A stretch of DNA of 19,341 bases, from positions 1 through 19,341 of the forward strand of contig DAOTVD010000179.1 in NCBI GenBank assembly GCA_034437075.1. The letters run 5' to 3'. Below the pieces are notes generated by a model, which saw only the letters and a list, made by a program, of their open reading frames with translations, was not told the DNA's origin and searched no databases. The stretch is from DAOTVD01 sp034437075. GTDB lineage: Bacteria; Chloroflexota; Anaerolineae; Aggregatilineales; J027. Every line of letters starts with the position of its first letter. Within the stretch, counting starts at the first letter, position 1. The translations under genes and the position numbers were made by a program. This document shows, piece by piece, positions 6,698 through 13,667 of this stretch.

Positions 6698-7972
6698 TTA
6701 GCGTAATCGCGGGGCGCGCGCCCGAAAATGCGCGACCTCGCCCCCGCAGGGTTGGCCCACGACTTCGGCGAGCACTTCGCCGCCCTCCGTCGTTAGCCGC
6801 CAATCACAAAAACCGATCTGCTCGGAGATGAAGAAATGCCGCACCGCGAGCTTATGTGCGCGTAAAAATGCGATCTGATGTGTCACAAAGTTATCGACCT
6901 CCAAGCGTAGGCCCTGGCCCCGGGCCTGGATGCGCCGATGCGTTGGCAAGGGCACGCCTACTTCTGGGTCGGTATAGTTTTCGACCCAGTGCATATCCAT
7001 CTGATCGGCGGTGAAACGCACATATTGCGGCCCTTCATCCGACCACCAACAGGTTTCGATATAACGTAACGATTCGCTGCGCGGGTAGGTCTGCATGACG
7101 ATGCCGCGCTTGTGGGCCGCATCCGTCACAAAGAGAAAATCCCACCCATGCAAGGGCAGCGGATTCAATCCAAAGCTATGTTCGTAATAGCCGCTGGCGT
7201 CCTGCCAAGTGATGTCCAAATCGCCGCTGTGGTACAGCGTATCCGAAATGCGATTCGCGCGGTTAGGGTCGGGCTTGTGGCGCAGACCGCGCAAAAAGTG
7301 GCTGCTTGCTTGGATGCGTCCGCTGGTGGTGGCCACGGGCGCCGGGCAGTAGACCGTCCAATGCGCGCCAGGCACGCGGCGCAGGTCGTCGGCATAATGC
7401 GGTGGGATTTCAAAGCCTGGGAGCCCGTTCAAGGTTAGCGCGACATCGAGCCCGTCCGGGTTAGTCAAGTTGATTTCGGCTTGCTGGGTCGTCGGTTGCT
7501 CCATATGCAGTGTGACGCCCTGATATTCACCATGGAAGGTATGGCCTTCGAACGTGCACGCAGCAGTTGGGAATAGGTGCATATAACACAATTCCGCGTG
7601 CTGGTTGGCCTGGATGGTTGCGCCCAGCCCGGTACCATCGCGGGGCGCATCTACCATCCCTGCCAGGATGACGAGCATACCTTCTTCCGCAATGAAAGGC
7701 ACGCGATTGTAGGGGTTCACGAATGCGACGCCCAAAATGCCATGGAAAGATGCACTGATGATGCTGTAATAGCGCCATTCGATGTAGGTAGCGCCCAACA
7801 AAGGCGTGAACGTTCGTTGCCAGGCGCGCTCGGCGATCAGCGGGATAGGTTGCGCGCCGTCTACCGAGAGCTTTTGCCGTAAAGCGCTATCGTAATGCGG
7901 AAAACGCCATTCGTTCGTGCAGCCCAGGGTTGGCTGTATGAAAGAGGGGTTGGGGGCGGGTACCCGAGGCAT
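6698..7972 (-). CDS. CrtC/AttH-like (lipocalin-type) protein, function uncertain
   Basis: The 424-residue protein has no signal peptide and no membrane segment. The best clue is GYYEHSFGLNPLPLHGWDFLFV near 261-282, which resembles the G-Y-x-x-H-x-x-G and Trp-rich signature of the hydroxyneurosporene synthase (CrtC)/AttH beta-barrel superfamily. Some members add water to carotenoids or related terpenoids. The pairing with a geranylgeranyl reductase-like gene 11 bases downstream fits an isoprenoid or lipid modification step. The frame is open to 7999, but I chose the ATG at 7972 because AGGAG lies about seven bases before it and the internal sequence becomes protein-like there. The gene itself is secure, the family assignment only moderate, and the reaction unknown. 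Confidence 0.6.
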   Translation of the reverse strand: MPRVPAPNPSFIQPTLGCTNEWRFPHYDSALRQKLSVDGAQPIPLIAERAWQRTFTPLLGATYIEWRYYSIISASFHGILGVAFVNPYNRVPFIAEEGMLVILAGMVDAPRDGTGLGATIQANQHAELCYMHLFPTAACTFEGHTFHGEYQGVTLHMEQPTTQQAEINLTNPDGLDVALTLNGLPGFEIPPHYADDLRRVPGAHWTVYCPAPVATTSGRIQASSHFLRGLRHKPDPNRANRISDTLYHSGDLDITWQDASGYYEHSFGLNPLPLHGWDFLFVTDAAHKRGIVMQTYPRSESLRYIETCWWSDEGPQYVRFTADQMDMHWVENYTDPEVGVPLPTHRRIQARGQGLRLEVDNFVTHQIAFLRAHKLAVRHFFISEQIGFCDWRLTTEGGEVLAEVVGQPCGGEVAHFRARAPRLR

Positions 7973-8089
7973 GCTGCATCTCCTCTTGATGTTGTGCAAG
8001 GATTAATGGGGCGTTCATTGATGCCACGATCATAACATAGAAGCCGCTATGCTGCCTGCCCCGGTTATGACCGTCCCCGTGTAACCGCC

Positions 8090-9118
8090 TCATGATACTC
8101 GGGCGATGTTTTCCAATGGAATATTGAACAATGAGCCATCGCTTTCACGGATTAAAACCTTCTCGGGGGTGAGTTCTAGCACGCGGCCATAATAGGTGCG
8201 GTCGTCGCTAATCATCCACACCGGGGCGGATTCGTCCCAGGCGACGAGCAGCGCATGGTTGCGCTCGCGCAGGGCCAGGCGTTGTTGGTCGGTTAAATCT
8301 GGGCGGGGCGCAACCTGGCGCGGATAGAGGCGATTGGGGTTGGTGTCTTTGCTGCGCGGTTCGCGCTGTGGTGCGCCCGGTGGACGCCGCCGCATAGAAG
8401 ACGCGAATTGCCCGTAGCGCGTGCGCGACGCAGGCAAGGGTTCGGGTGGGGGCGCGCCAAAGGTCAAGCGGTGGACGCTCATCAGCGCCATACCCGCGAT
8501 GAACCCGCCGATATGCGCGAAGAAAGCTGTACCCCCGCCCGCGCTGGTTTCTACCCCTAGCGACGCCAGCCCGCTGACGAGTTGTAACACAAACCAAAAG
8601 CCCAACACCACAACGGCGGGCAAGTCGATAAAGAAGATGAAGAACCCTAAAAACACCAGATTACGGACGCGCCGCGCCGGATGCAGCAGCAAATAGCCGC
8701 CCAGTACCCCCGCAATAGCGCCCGACGCGCCCACCATCGGGATGGTCGATTCGGTGTCGATGATGACCTGCGCGAAGACCGCCGCGAAGCCCGCCACCAG
8801 ATAAAACGTCAGATAGAGCGGACGGCCTAGCCGATCTTCGATATTGTCGCCAAACACCCATAAATAGAGCATATTCGAGCCCAGGTGCAGCCAGCCACCA
8901 TGCATAAACATACTGCGCAGGCTATCCAGAAAGGCTTCCAGGCTCAGGGGGTCGGCTACGATGAGGGCGGGCACTACTGCATAATCATTGAAGGCGTTAA
9001 AAAGTGCCACCTGGCTGAGTGTCTGTTGCCACAGGAACACCAGTACATTGATGAGAATCAACGTGTAGGTTAGAAATGGGCGGCGCTTGGTTGGGCTATA
9101 GTCTCCGATGGGGATCAT
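8090..9118 (-). CDS. rhomboid family intramembrane serine protease with C-terminal extension
   Basis: The 342-residue protein begins MIPIGDYSPTKRRPF, a common bacterial rhomboid start. It has about six membrane helices over residues 15-215. The HLGSNMLYLW stretch (78-87) supplies the oxyanion-side His and Asn. The catalytic serine is Ser132 in GASG, and the catalytic histidine is His202 in AHIGGFIAG. The enzyme would cleave membrane helices of unknown substrates. After a Pro/Arg-rich linker (222-275), residues about 295-342 form a compact beta-rich segment (YYGRVLELTPEKVLIRES, then IPLENI) like a small SH3/Sm-type barrel on the cytoplasmic side. The nearest Shine-Dalgarno (GAGGAG) is some 20 bases upstream of the ATG, further than usual, but no in-frame alternative start lies between. 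Confidence 0.88.
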   Translation of the reverse strand: MIPIGDYSPTKRRPFLTYTLILINVLVFLWQQTLSQVALFNAFNDYAVVPALIVADPLSLEAFLDSLRSMFMHGGWLHLGSNMLYLWVFGDNIEDRLGRPLYLTFYLVAGFAAVFAQVIIDTESTIPMVGASGAIAGVLGGYLLLHPARRVRNLVFLGFFIFFIDLPAVVVLGFWFVLQLVSGLASLGVETSAGGGTAFFAHIGGFIAGMALMSVHRLTFGAPPPEPLPASRTRYGQFASSMRRRPPGAPQREPRSKDTNPNRLYPRQVAPRPDLTDQQRLALRERNHALLVAWDESAPVWMISDDRTYYGRVLELTPEKVLIRESDGSLFNIPLENIARVS

Positions 9119-9187
9119 GAATCGTGGTCTCTTAACTTTTCTCCTCTGAGTTTAGCGCGTCTGCGCCGATCTGCCATAACTCGAACG

Positions 9188-9216
9188 TTGCCGCGTGCCA
9201 CAGCGCCCACTACAAT
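9188..9216 (+). promoter_or_regulatory. sigma70-type promoter upstream of the TPR/zinc-ribbon gene and truB
   Basis: TTGCCG (9188-9193) and TACAAT (9211-9216) are spaced by 17 bases. Transcription would start near 9223, about 20 bases before the ATG at 9244. GGGAGGT (9234-9240) is a strong ribosome binding site. The boxes are nearly the same as those of the tungstate operon promoter. Confidence 0.55.
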
Positions 9217-9243
9217 AGAACTATAGTCAGCCTGGGAGGTCGA

Positions 9244-10470
9244 ATGACCACAGATGAGCAATTGCGCGACGCGCGCGAACTCTTGCGCGCTGGGGATGCG
9301 CCCGATGCGCGCGATATTCTCATACCTCTTTTGCGCGCCGAGCCCGATAATTTAGTCGCCTGGCAGTTGTATGCCGTCGCCGCACGCACAGCTTATCATA
9401 AGCATTTGGCGCTAGAAAATATTCTGCGGCTCGATCCTGATCACAAGGCCGCGCGGCGGATGCTGGCCGAATTATATCGTGCGCACGCCGAATCACCCAC
9501 CCCGCCCGATGATCCTGGCCCGCGTGCCTGGGCCGAGCACGCCTGCCACAACTGCGGCGGACATCGCGTCCATCCGCGCGATGTGCCGCCGGGGTCGTGT
9601 GCTCTGTGCGGCGCGGATGAATGGCGTCCCGTAGATGAAAAACTACTGCGCGATTTACTGCCCGATGCCGCACGTATCCCCTTTGCGCTGAATTTATCCG
9701 CCGCCCAAGAGGCCGCGCGCGCCTGGCAACGTGGCCGCTTGTGGGTGGCGGGGCTCGGGTACCCGGTGGATGCCGAAAATGTACAGGCGTTGTATGTGCC
9801 GACCTGGCGCTGGGTCGGGCGACTCCATGCGCCGTGGCACGCCCAAGAGGAAGTCGAGGCCCCAGAACCCGCGCCGCATCAAACCCCGCGCTACACGCCC
9901 AATCTGCGCCCTGTAGCGGGCACGCTAGAGCAAACTTATGAAGCGACGTTGGCTTCGGCCAGTGCTGCGCGCGCTCTGGCCCTCCTCGGCGGGCTGCTGA
10001 ATGCGTTGCCCGTGGCCCAAGCGGTGCCCCTGTACGGCGCCGATGTCCTATCGACCGCGTTATACGGGCCGGATCGTCCCGCCGAGGCTGTTCACGAGGC
10101 CGCGCGCGCAGAAGCCTTGCACCGCGCACGGGTGTATCTGGCCAGTGGGCGGGATGTGCATAATCTGCGCCTGGAACCCTCCTGGGCGGATGAACGGGCT
10201 GAGCTTGTCCTGGTGCCGCTGTATATTTGGCGGATGCCGGGTAGCCGCCAGGTGGTGTTGGTGGATGGCGTCACGGGGGCAGTCGCGGGGGATTTGCAGC
10301 CTCAAATAATCGGTGTTTGGCGCGTATTGGCCGCAGGTTGGATTATCCTAGCAATTTTGGGCGTCCTGGGCGCGTGGCCGTCCGCGCTGTTTGGGGTGTT
10401 GTTGGCGTTGGCCTGGGGCGCGTTGATGGTCGCCTGGTGGCGCTATGCAGCAGTAGCGAGACAAGAATGA
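9244..10470 (+). CDS. TPR-like, zinc-ribbon and C-terminal membrane protein of unknown function
   Basis: I do not recognise a named family for this 408-residue protein. Residues about 3-80 form a helical repeat of the TPR type (LLRAGDAPDARDILIPLLRAEP, then NLVAWQLYA and NILRLDPDHKAARRMLAELY). A zinc ribbon follows, with Cys101, Cys104, Cys119 and Cys122 (CHNC and CALC). The middle (140-355) has no recognisable motif. Residues about 358-400 form two closely spaced membrane helices near the C-terminus. The layout suggests a membrane-tethered adaptor. It shares a promoter with truB, 22 bases downstream. Its arrangement of soluble TPR plus ribbon plus tail helices should not be read as an enzyme. 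Confidence 0.7.
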   Translation: MTTDEQLRDARELLRAGDAPDARDILIPLLRAEPDNLVAWQLYAVAARTAYHKHLALENILRLDPDHKAARRMLAELYRAHAESPTPPDDPGPRAWAEHACHNCGGHRVHPRDVPPGSCALCGADEWRPVDEKLLRDLLPDAARIPFALNLSAAQEAARAWQRGRLWVAGLGYPVDAENVQALYVPTWRWVGRLHAPWHAQEEVEAPEPAPHQTPRYTPNLRPVAGTLEQTYEATLASASAARALALLGGLLNALPVAQAVPLYGADVLSTALYGPDRPAEAVHEAARAEALHRARVYLASGRDVHNLRLEPSWADERAELVLVPLYIWRMPGSRQVVLVDGVTGAVAGDLQPQIIGVWRVLAAGWIILAILGVLGAWPSALFGVLLALAWGALMVAWWRYAAVARQE

Positions 10471-10492
10471 TAAACAGGAAAGCGACAACCTT

Positions 10493-11389
10493 ATGACCTT
10501 CGGTTTACTCAACATCGATAAACCCGCCGGTTGGACGAGCCACGATGTGGTAAATCGGGTGCGGCGCAGCACGGGCGTTAAGAAAGTTGGCCATGCGGGC
10601 ACGCTCGACCCCACCGCAACGGGCGTATTGGTGCTGTGTTTGGGCAAGGCCACCCGCTTGAGCGAATATATTATGGGCCATACCAAGACGTATCAGGCCA
10701 TCGTGCGCTTTGGCGCCACCAGCACCACCTACGACGCCCAAGGCGAAATCACCCCCTCATCGGAAGCCATGCCCTTTTCACGGGTCGAACTCGAAGCGCA
10801 GTTAAGCGGGTTTACGGGGCATATCCAGCAAGTACCGCCGATGTATAGCGCGATCAAACAGGGCGGCGAGAAGCTCTACGAAAAGGCGCGCCGGGGCGAG
10901 GAAGTCGAACGCGCTGCGCGGGAGGTCACCATTTATAAACTGACGTTAGAGAGCTTTGTGTACCCCGAAGCGATTATCACAGTACGTTGCTCGCCAGGGA
11001 CGTATATTCGCAGTGTGGCACACGACTTGGGGCAGGTGATGGGCCAGGGGGCGTATCTGGATGGCTTGGTGCGCACGGCCAGCGGCGATAACTTTACGCT
11101 ATCCAACGCGGTGCCCTGGCGTCAGTTGGAAGCTGATATCGCGGCTGGCACCTGGCAAACCCATATTATGAGCGTGCGGGCTGGGCTTAGCCAATTGCCG
11201 TATATCGAGCTCAATAACCAGCAAGCCGCTACGGTGCGCCAGGGCGGCCCATTGCAATTGGGGATTAGCAACCGGGGGCCGGTCCAGGTCTGGACGCACG
11301 ATGGCGACTTTGTGGGTATTATGGCCCGCGAAGGCGAAGCCGATGACCAGGCGGTCTGGCGGCCCGAGAAAGTCTTCGGGGCCGATTAA
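10493..11389 (+). CDS. truB: tRNA pseudouridine(55) synthase TruB
   Basis: The 298-residue enzyme makes the conserved pseudouridine at position 55 of the T-loop in tRNA. The start LLNIDKPAGWTSHDVV (5-20) and the catalytic motif GHAGTLDPTATGVL with Asp39 (33-46) are unmistakable. Later conserved blocks include QVPPMYSAIKQGGEKLYEKAR and CSPGTYIRSVAHDLG. Residues after about 235 form a short C-terminal PUA-like domain. The usual truB neighbours rbfA, infB and ribF are absent. AGGAAA lies about 12 bases upstream of the ATG. The stop is only eight bases from the stop of the convergent UspA-like gene, with no terminator evident. Confidence 0.95.
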   Translation: MTFGLLNIDKPAGWTSHDVVNRVRRSTGVKKVGHAGTLDPTATGVLVLCLGKATRLSEYIMGHTKTYQAIVRFGATSTTYDAQGEITPSSEAMPFSRVELEAQLSGFTGHIQQVPPMYSAIKQGGEKLYEKARRGEEVERAAREVTIYKLTLESFVYPEAIITVRCSPGTYIRSVAHDLGQVMGQGAYLDGLVRTASGDNFTLSNAVPWRQLEADIAAGTWQTHIMSVRAGLSQLPYIELNNQQAATVRQGGPLQLGISNRGPVQVWTHDGDFVGIMAREGEADDQAVWRPEKVFGAD

Positions 11390-11397
11390 GCGCGGGG

Positions 11398-11769
11398 TTA
11401 GACCGGAATGCGGATGATATTCGCTGCGGTTTGGTGTTCAATGGTTTTGGTTTTGTCACCCATCAGCAGGCGCTCTAGACGGCCTTTGTCTTCCTGGGGG
11501 ACGATGATAATGTCGGCCTGTTCGGTGCTTATCCAACGTGCCAATTCATCGTCGCTGGGGTTATCCAACACATAGCCCCGGTTGGTGAGGCCCTGGTTGC
11601 CGATGTCGCGGCGCAAGCGCTCGATATGGCGTTTGCCGTGCTGCGGGTCAGTGCCGATCAAGATAATTTCCGTGCGGTCGGCGTGCGCGAGTTCGATGGC
11701 GCGCGCGATGGAACGCTTGGCGTGTTCCATGTTATCGATAATGATTACAATCCGTTGTTGGGTTGTCAT
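11398..11769 (-). CDS. small UspA-like (universal stress) protein
   Basis: The 123-residue protein has the alternating beta-alpha pattern of the universal stress fold: RIVIIIDNMEHAKRSIARAIELA, then EIILIGTD, ADIIIVPQED and a closing ANIIRIPV strand. The C-terminal block usually carries a G-x-x-G ATP-binding motif ending in GS or GT before the last helix. Here it reads KGRLERLLMGDKTKTIEHQT, so nucleotide binding is doubtful and it may be a non-ATP-binding member. A very good AGGAGGT site lies six bases before the ATG. It is divergent from the response regulator across 243 bases, so the two could share a control region. Confidence 0.7.
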   Translation of the reverse strand: MTTQQRIVIIIDNMEHAKRSIARAIELAHADRTEIILIGTDPQHGKRHIERLRRDIGNQGLTNRGYVLDNPSDDELARWISTEQADIIIVPQEDKGRLERLLMGDKTKTIEHQTAANIIRIPV

Positions 11770-12012
11770 AGCAACCTCCTAAACTTGTCTATCGTGACCT
11801 ATAGGTTAAAATGCTTAGCACCAGTCAACATGGCCTGGGTGGCCCATTTTCGCTAGGTTTCTCGGCTACAGACGGGCATTTTAGCATTTATCCGCGCGCT
11901 ATTTGGCATATCTTCGCACCTAAGCGGGGCGCTCTCTCCTATACTAAAGACACTATAAAACGTTGCCGACAGGAGAACGAGAACCCCGCATTCTAAGTTG
12001 TGGAGAAGGACA

Positions 12013-12693
12013 ATGACCATTCGCGTTGCAATCGTAGACGATCACGCCGTTGTCCGCGCAGGATTACGCACCCTTTTGGAAGAAGACCAGGAAATCGTGG
12101 TGGTGGGTGAATACTGCACTGCCGAAGCGTTGCTCGATGCGCTAGACACGCTGTCGATGGATGTCGTTTTGATGGATGTGTGCTTGCCGGGCATGGATGG
12201 CATACAAGCCGTGCGCCATGTGCACGCCCACGATGCCGCAATTGCCGTTGTGGGCATGGCCGTGCAAGACGACGCCCAGCAGTTTTTCGGCATGCTGACC
12301 GCTGGTGCGGCGGGTTATATCCTTAAGGGCTTGGGTACGCCCGACCTGCTGCGCGCGATCCGCAGCGCGGCGGTGGGGGAAGCCTACCTGGAACCGCGCC
12401 TGGCCCGCACCTTGATTGATGATTACCTGGCGCGCGTGGTACGCTGTAGCCAATGCGAAAAATCCGCCGACCCGCTGACCCGCCGCGAGCGGGAAGTGCT
12501 GTTTTACCTGGCCGAAGATTGGCCCGTAGTCAAAATCGCGGAACAACTCGATATATCCGCCAAAACTGTGGATCGTCATCGCGATAATATCATGCGCAAG
12601 CTGGATTTACACAGCCGCATCGAATTGGTGAAATACGCCCTGCGCAAAGGCATTATTTCCCTGGACGATGAGCCCATGCCCATCCCCTCCTAA
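12013..12693 (+). CDS. NarL/FixJ-type response regulator
   Basis: The 226-residue protein has a receiver domain (1-120) with Asp9/Asp10, phospho-acceptor Asp55 in VVLMDVCLPGMDG and Lys105. A LuxR-type helix-turn-helix follows (155-210: LTRREREVLFYLAE and KIAEQLDISAKTVDRHRDNI). It would bind DNA once phosphorylated. Two oddities: the usual switch Thr/Ser after beta-4 aligns with Ala83, and the inter-domain linker holds a Cys145-x-x-Cys148 pair. No sensor kinase gene is adjacent. I chose the ATG at 12013, with GGAG seven bases upstream, over an upstream in-frame TTG at 11998. A TATACT at 11940-11945 could be a -10 box but has no -35. The next gene in the same direction starts the hydrogenase operon, a possible target. 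Confidence 0.9.
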   Translation: MTIRVAIVDDHAVVRAGLRTLLEEDQEIVVVGEYCTAEALLDALDTLSMDVVLMDVCLPGMDGIQAVRHVHAHDAAIAVVGMAVQDDAQQFFGMLTAGAAGYILKGLGTPDLLRAIRSAAVGEAYLEPRLARTLIDDYLARVVRCSQCEKSADPLTRREREVLFYLAEDWPVVKIAEQLDISAKTVDRHRDNIMRKLDLHSRIELVKYALRKGIISLDDEPMPIPS

Positions 12694-12696
12694 ACA

Positions 12697-12714
12697 CCCC
12701 ATGCCCGCATGGGG
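12697..12714. terminator. hairpin after the response regulator gene
   Basis: CCCCATGC (12697-12704) and GCATGGGG (12707-12714) form a near-perfect inverted repeat just after the regulator's stop. There is no T-run after it, so it is a weak terminator, an mRNA-stabilising hairpin or an operator. It separates the regulator from the hydrogenase operon, whose first gene starts 107 bases on. Confidence 0.35.
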
Positions 12715-12821
12715 GGTTCACCCCATAAAAATGACGAAATGAGTATCTCCTTAGTGACTAATGCCACTAGGGCCGATGCCCTGCGTCTCGTACGATATGA
12801 ACAACAGTTGGTAAGCCAAGA

Positions 12822-13358
12822 ATGGACACTTTCATGATATATGCATTTTTAATACTTGGCGTTTTGTTCTTCACCCTCTATGCGTTGTGGTCGCAACGAC
12901 TGGTGACCACAGTCATCGCCTTGGCCGCCATCAGCGGCTTGGCTTCCGTCATCCTCTACCTAATGGGCGCGCACTTCGCCGCCGTGATCGAACTTAGCGT
13001 GGGGGCGGGGCTGGTCGCCGTTTTATTTGCTTTTACAAATAGCCTACTACCTCAAAATATGACCGAACGTTTACCGACCATCGTACCGCCGTTGGTCGCC
13101 GGATTGTTGGCGGCGGGCATCACGTTTATCGTGGGCCTGTTGTTGGTGCATCAGATAGGTGAGCCTGCCAGCAGCGGTACCGCGAGCGATTTCGAAGCGG
13201 TCTTCTGGGGGCAACGCAGTGCTGATGTGTTCGTGCAGTTGGTCATCATCTTCGCGGGTGCGTTGGGCGTGTTGGGTTTGCTGGGCGATGAAAAAGCCAC
13301 GCACACAACGCCAGTGACGACATCCGATGAATTGACGACCATAGAAGGAGAAAGCTGA
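12822..13358 (+). CDS. hydrogenase membrane subunit, NuoJ/MbhD-like
   Basis: The 178-residue membrane protein has about five hydrophobic helices. The GAHFAAVIELSVGAGL segment (49-64) is the key: it aligns with the NuoJ helix that carries the pi-bulge and also with the E-x-x-V-G-A-G-L motif of MbhD/MrpB-type (DUF4040) subunits. Gly61 stands where complex I NuoJ has a conserved tyrosine, so this member leans to the MbhD side. Such subunits link the hydrogenase module to the antiporter-like modules. The start could be the ATG at 12822 or at 12834, as there is no strong ribosome binding site. Its TGA overlaps the next gene's ATG by one base, so they are translated together. Confidence 0.75.
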   Translation: MDTFMIYAFLILGVLFFTLYALWSQRLVTTVIALAAISGLASVILYLMGAHFAAVIELSVGAGLVAVLFAFTNSLLPQNMTERLPTIVPPLVAGLLAAGITFIVGLLLVHQIGEPASSGTASDFEAVFWGQRSADVFVQLVIIFAGALGVLGLLGDEKATHTTPVTTSDELTTIEGES

Positions 13359-13663
13359 TGCCAGACACTACAATCGTCATCGTCGGCGCGTTTGCGCTGT
13401 TGGGCCTGGGCTGGTACGGCCTGATGGTCACGCGGCATCTGCTGAAGATGATCGCGATTTTGCAAATTATGGTCAAAGCCATTTTGCTGCTCATCGTGGC
13501 GGCGGGCGAGGCCAGCGGCCAACTTGCCTTGGCCGAAAGCATTGCCGTGGCCATTATCGTTGCCGACACCATGCTGATGGTGATCGCGCTGGCCGTTGCT
13601 GTGCAGCTTTTCCAGGCAAGCGGCACTATGGACATCCGCGAATTTGGCCAGTTGAAAGGGTAA
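13358..13663 (+). CDS. hydrogenase membrane subunit, NuoK/MrpC-like
   Basis: The 101-residue protein has three membrane helices and the length of NuoK/MrpC/MbhG subunits. The helix-1 end reads WYGLMVTRHLLKMIAILQIM. In complex I NuoK the two buried glutamates of helices 2 and 3 are essential. The equivalent positions here appear to be Gln36 (with Lys40 one turn on) and Asp70 in IIVADTML. The proton-path chemistry therefore differs from NuoK. AGGAGAAAG precedes the ATG. It sits between the NuoJ-like and NuoL-like genes, the order seen in complex I and Mrp operons. Confidence 0.8.
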   Translation: MPDTTIVIVGAFALLGLGWYGLMVTRHLLKMIAILQIMVKAILLLIVAAGEASGQLALAESIAVAIIVADTMLMVIALAVAVQLFQASGTMDIREFGQLKG

Positions 13664-13667
13664 CCGC

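Noticed and set aside
9320..10129. 269-codon minus-strand open frame
   Set aside because: Arg- and Ala-rich shadow of the TPR/zinc-ribbon gene, which has a promoter, a strong ribosome binding site and recognisable motifs.
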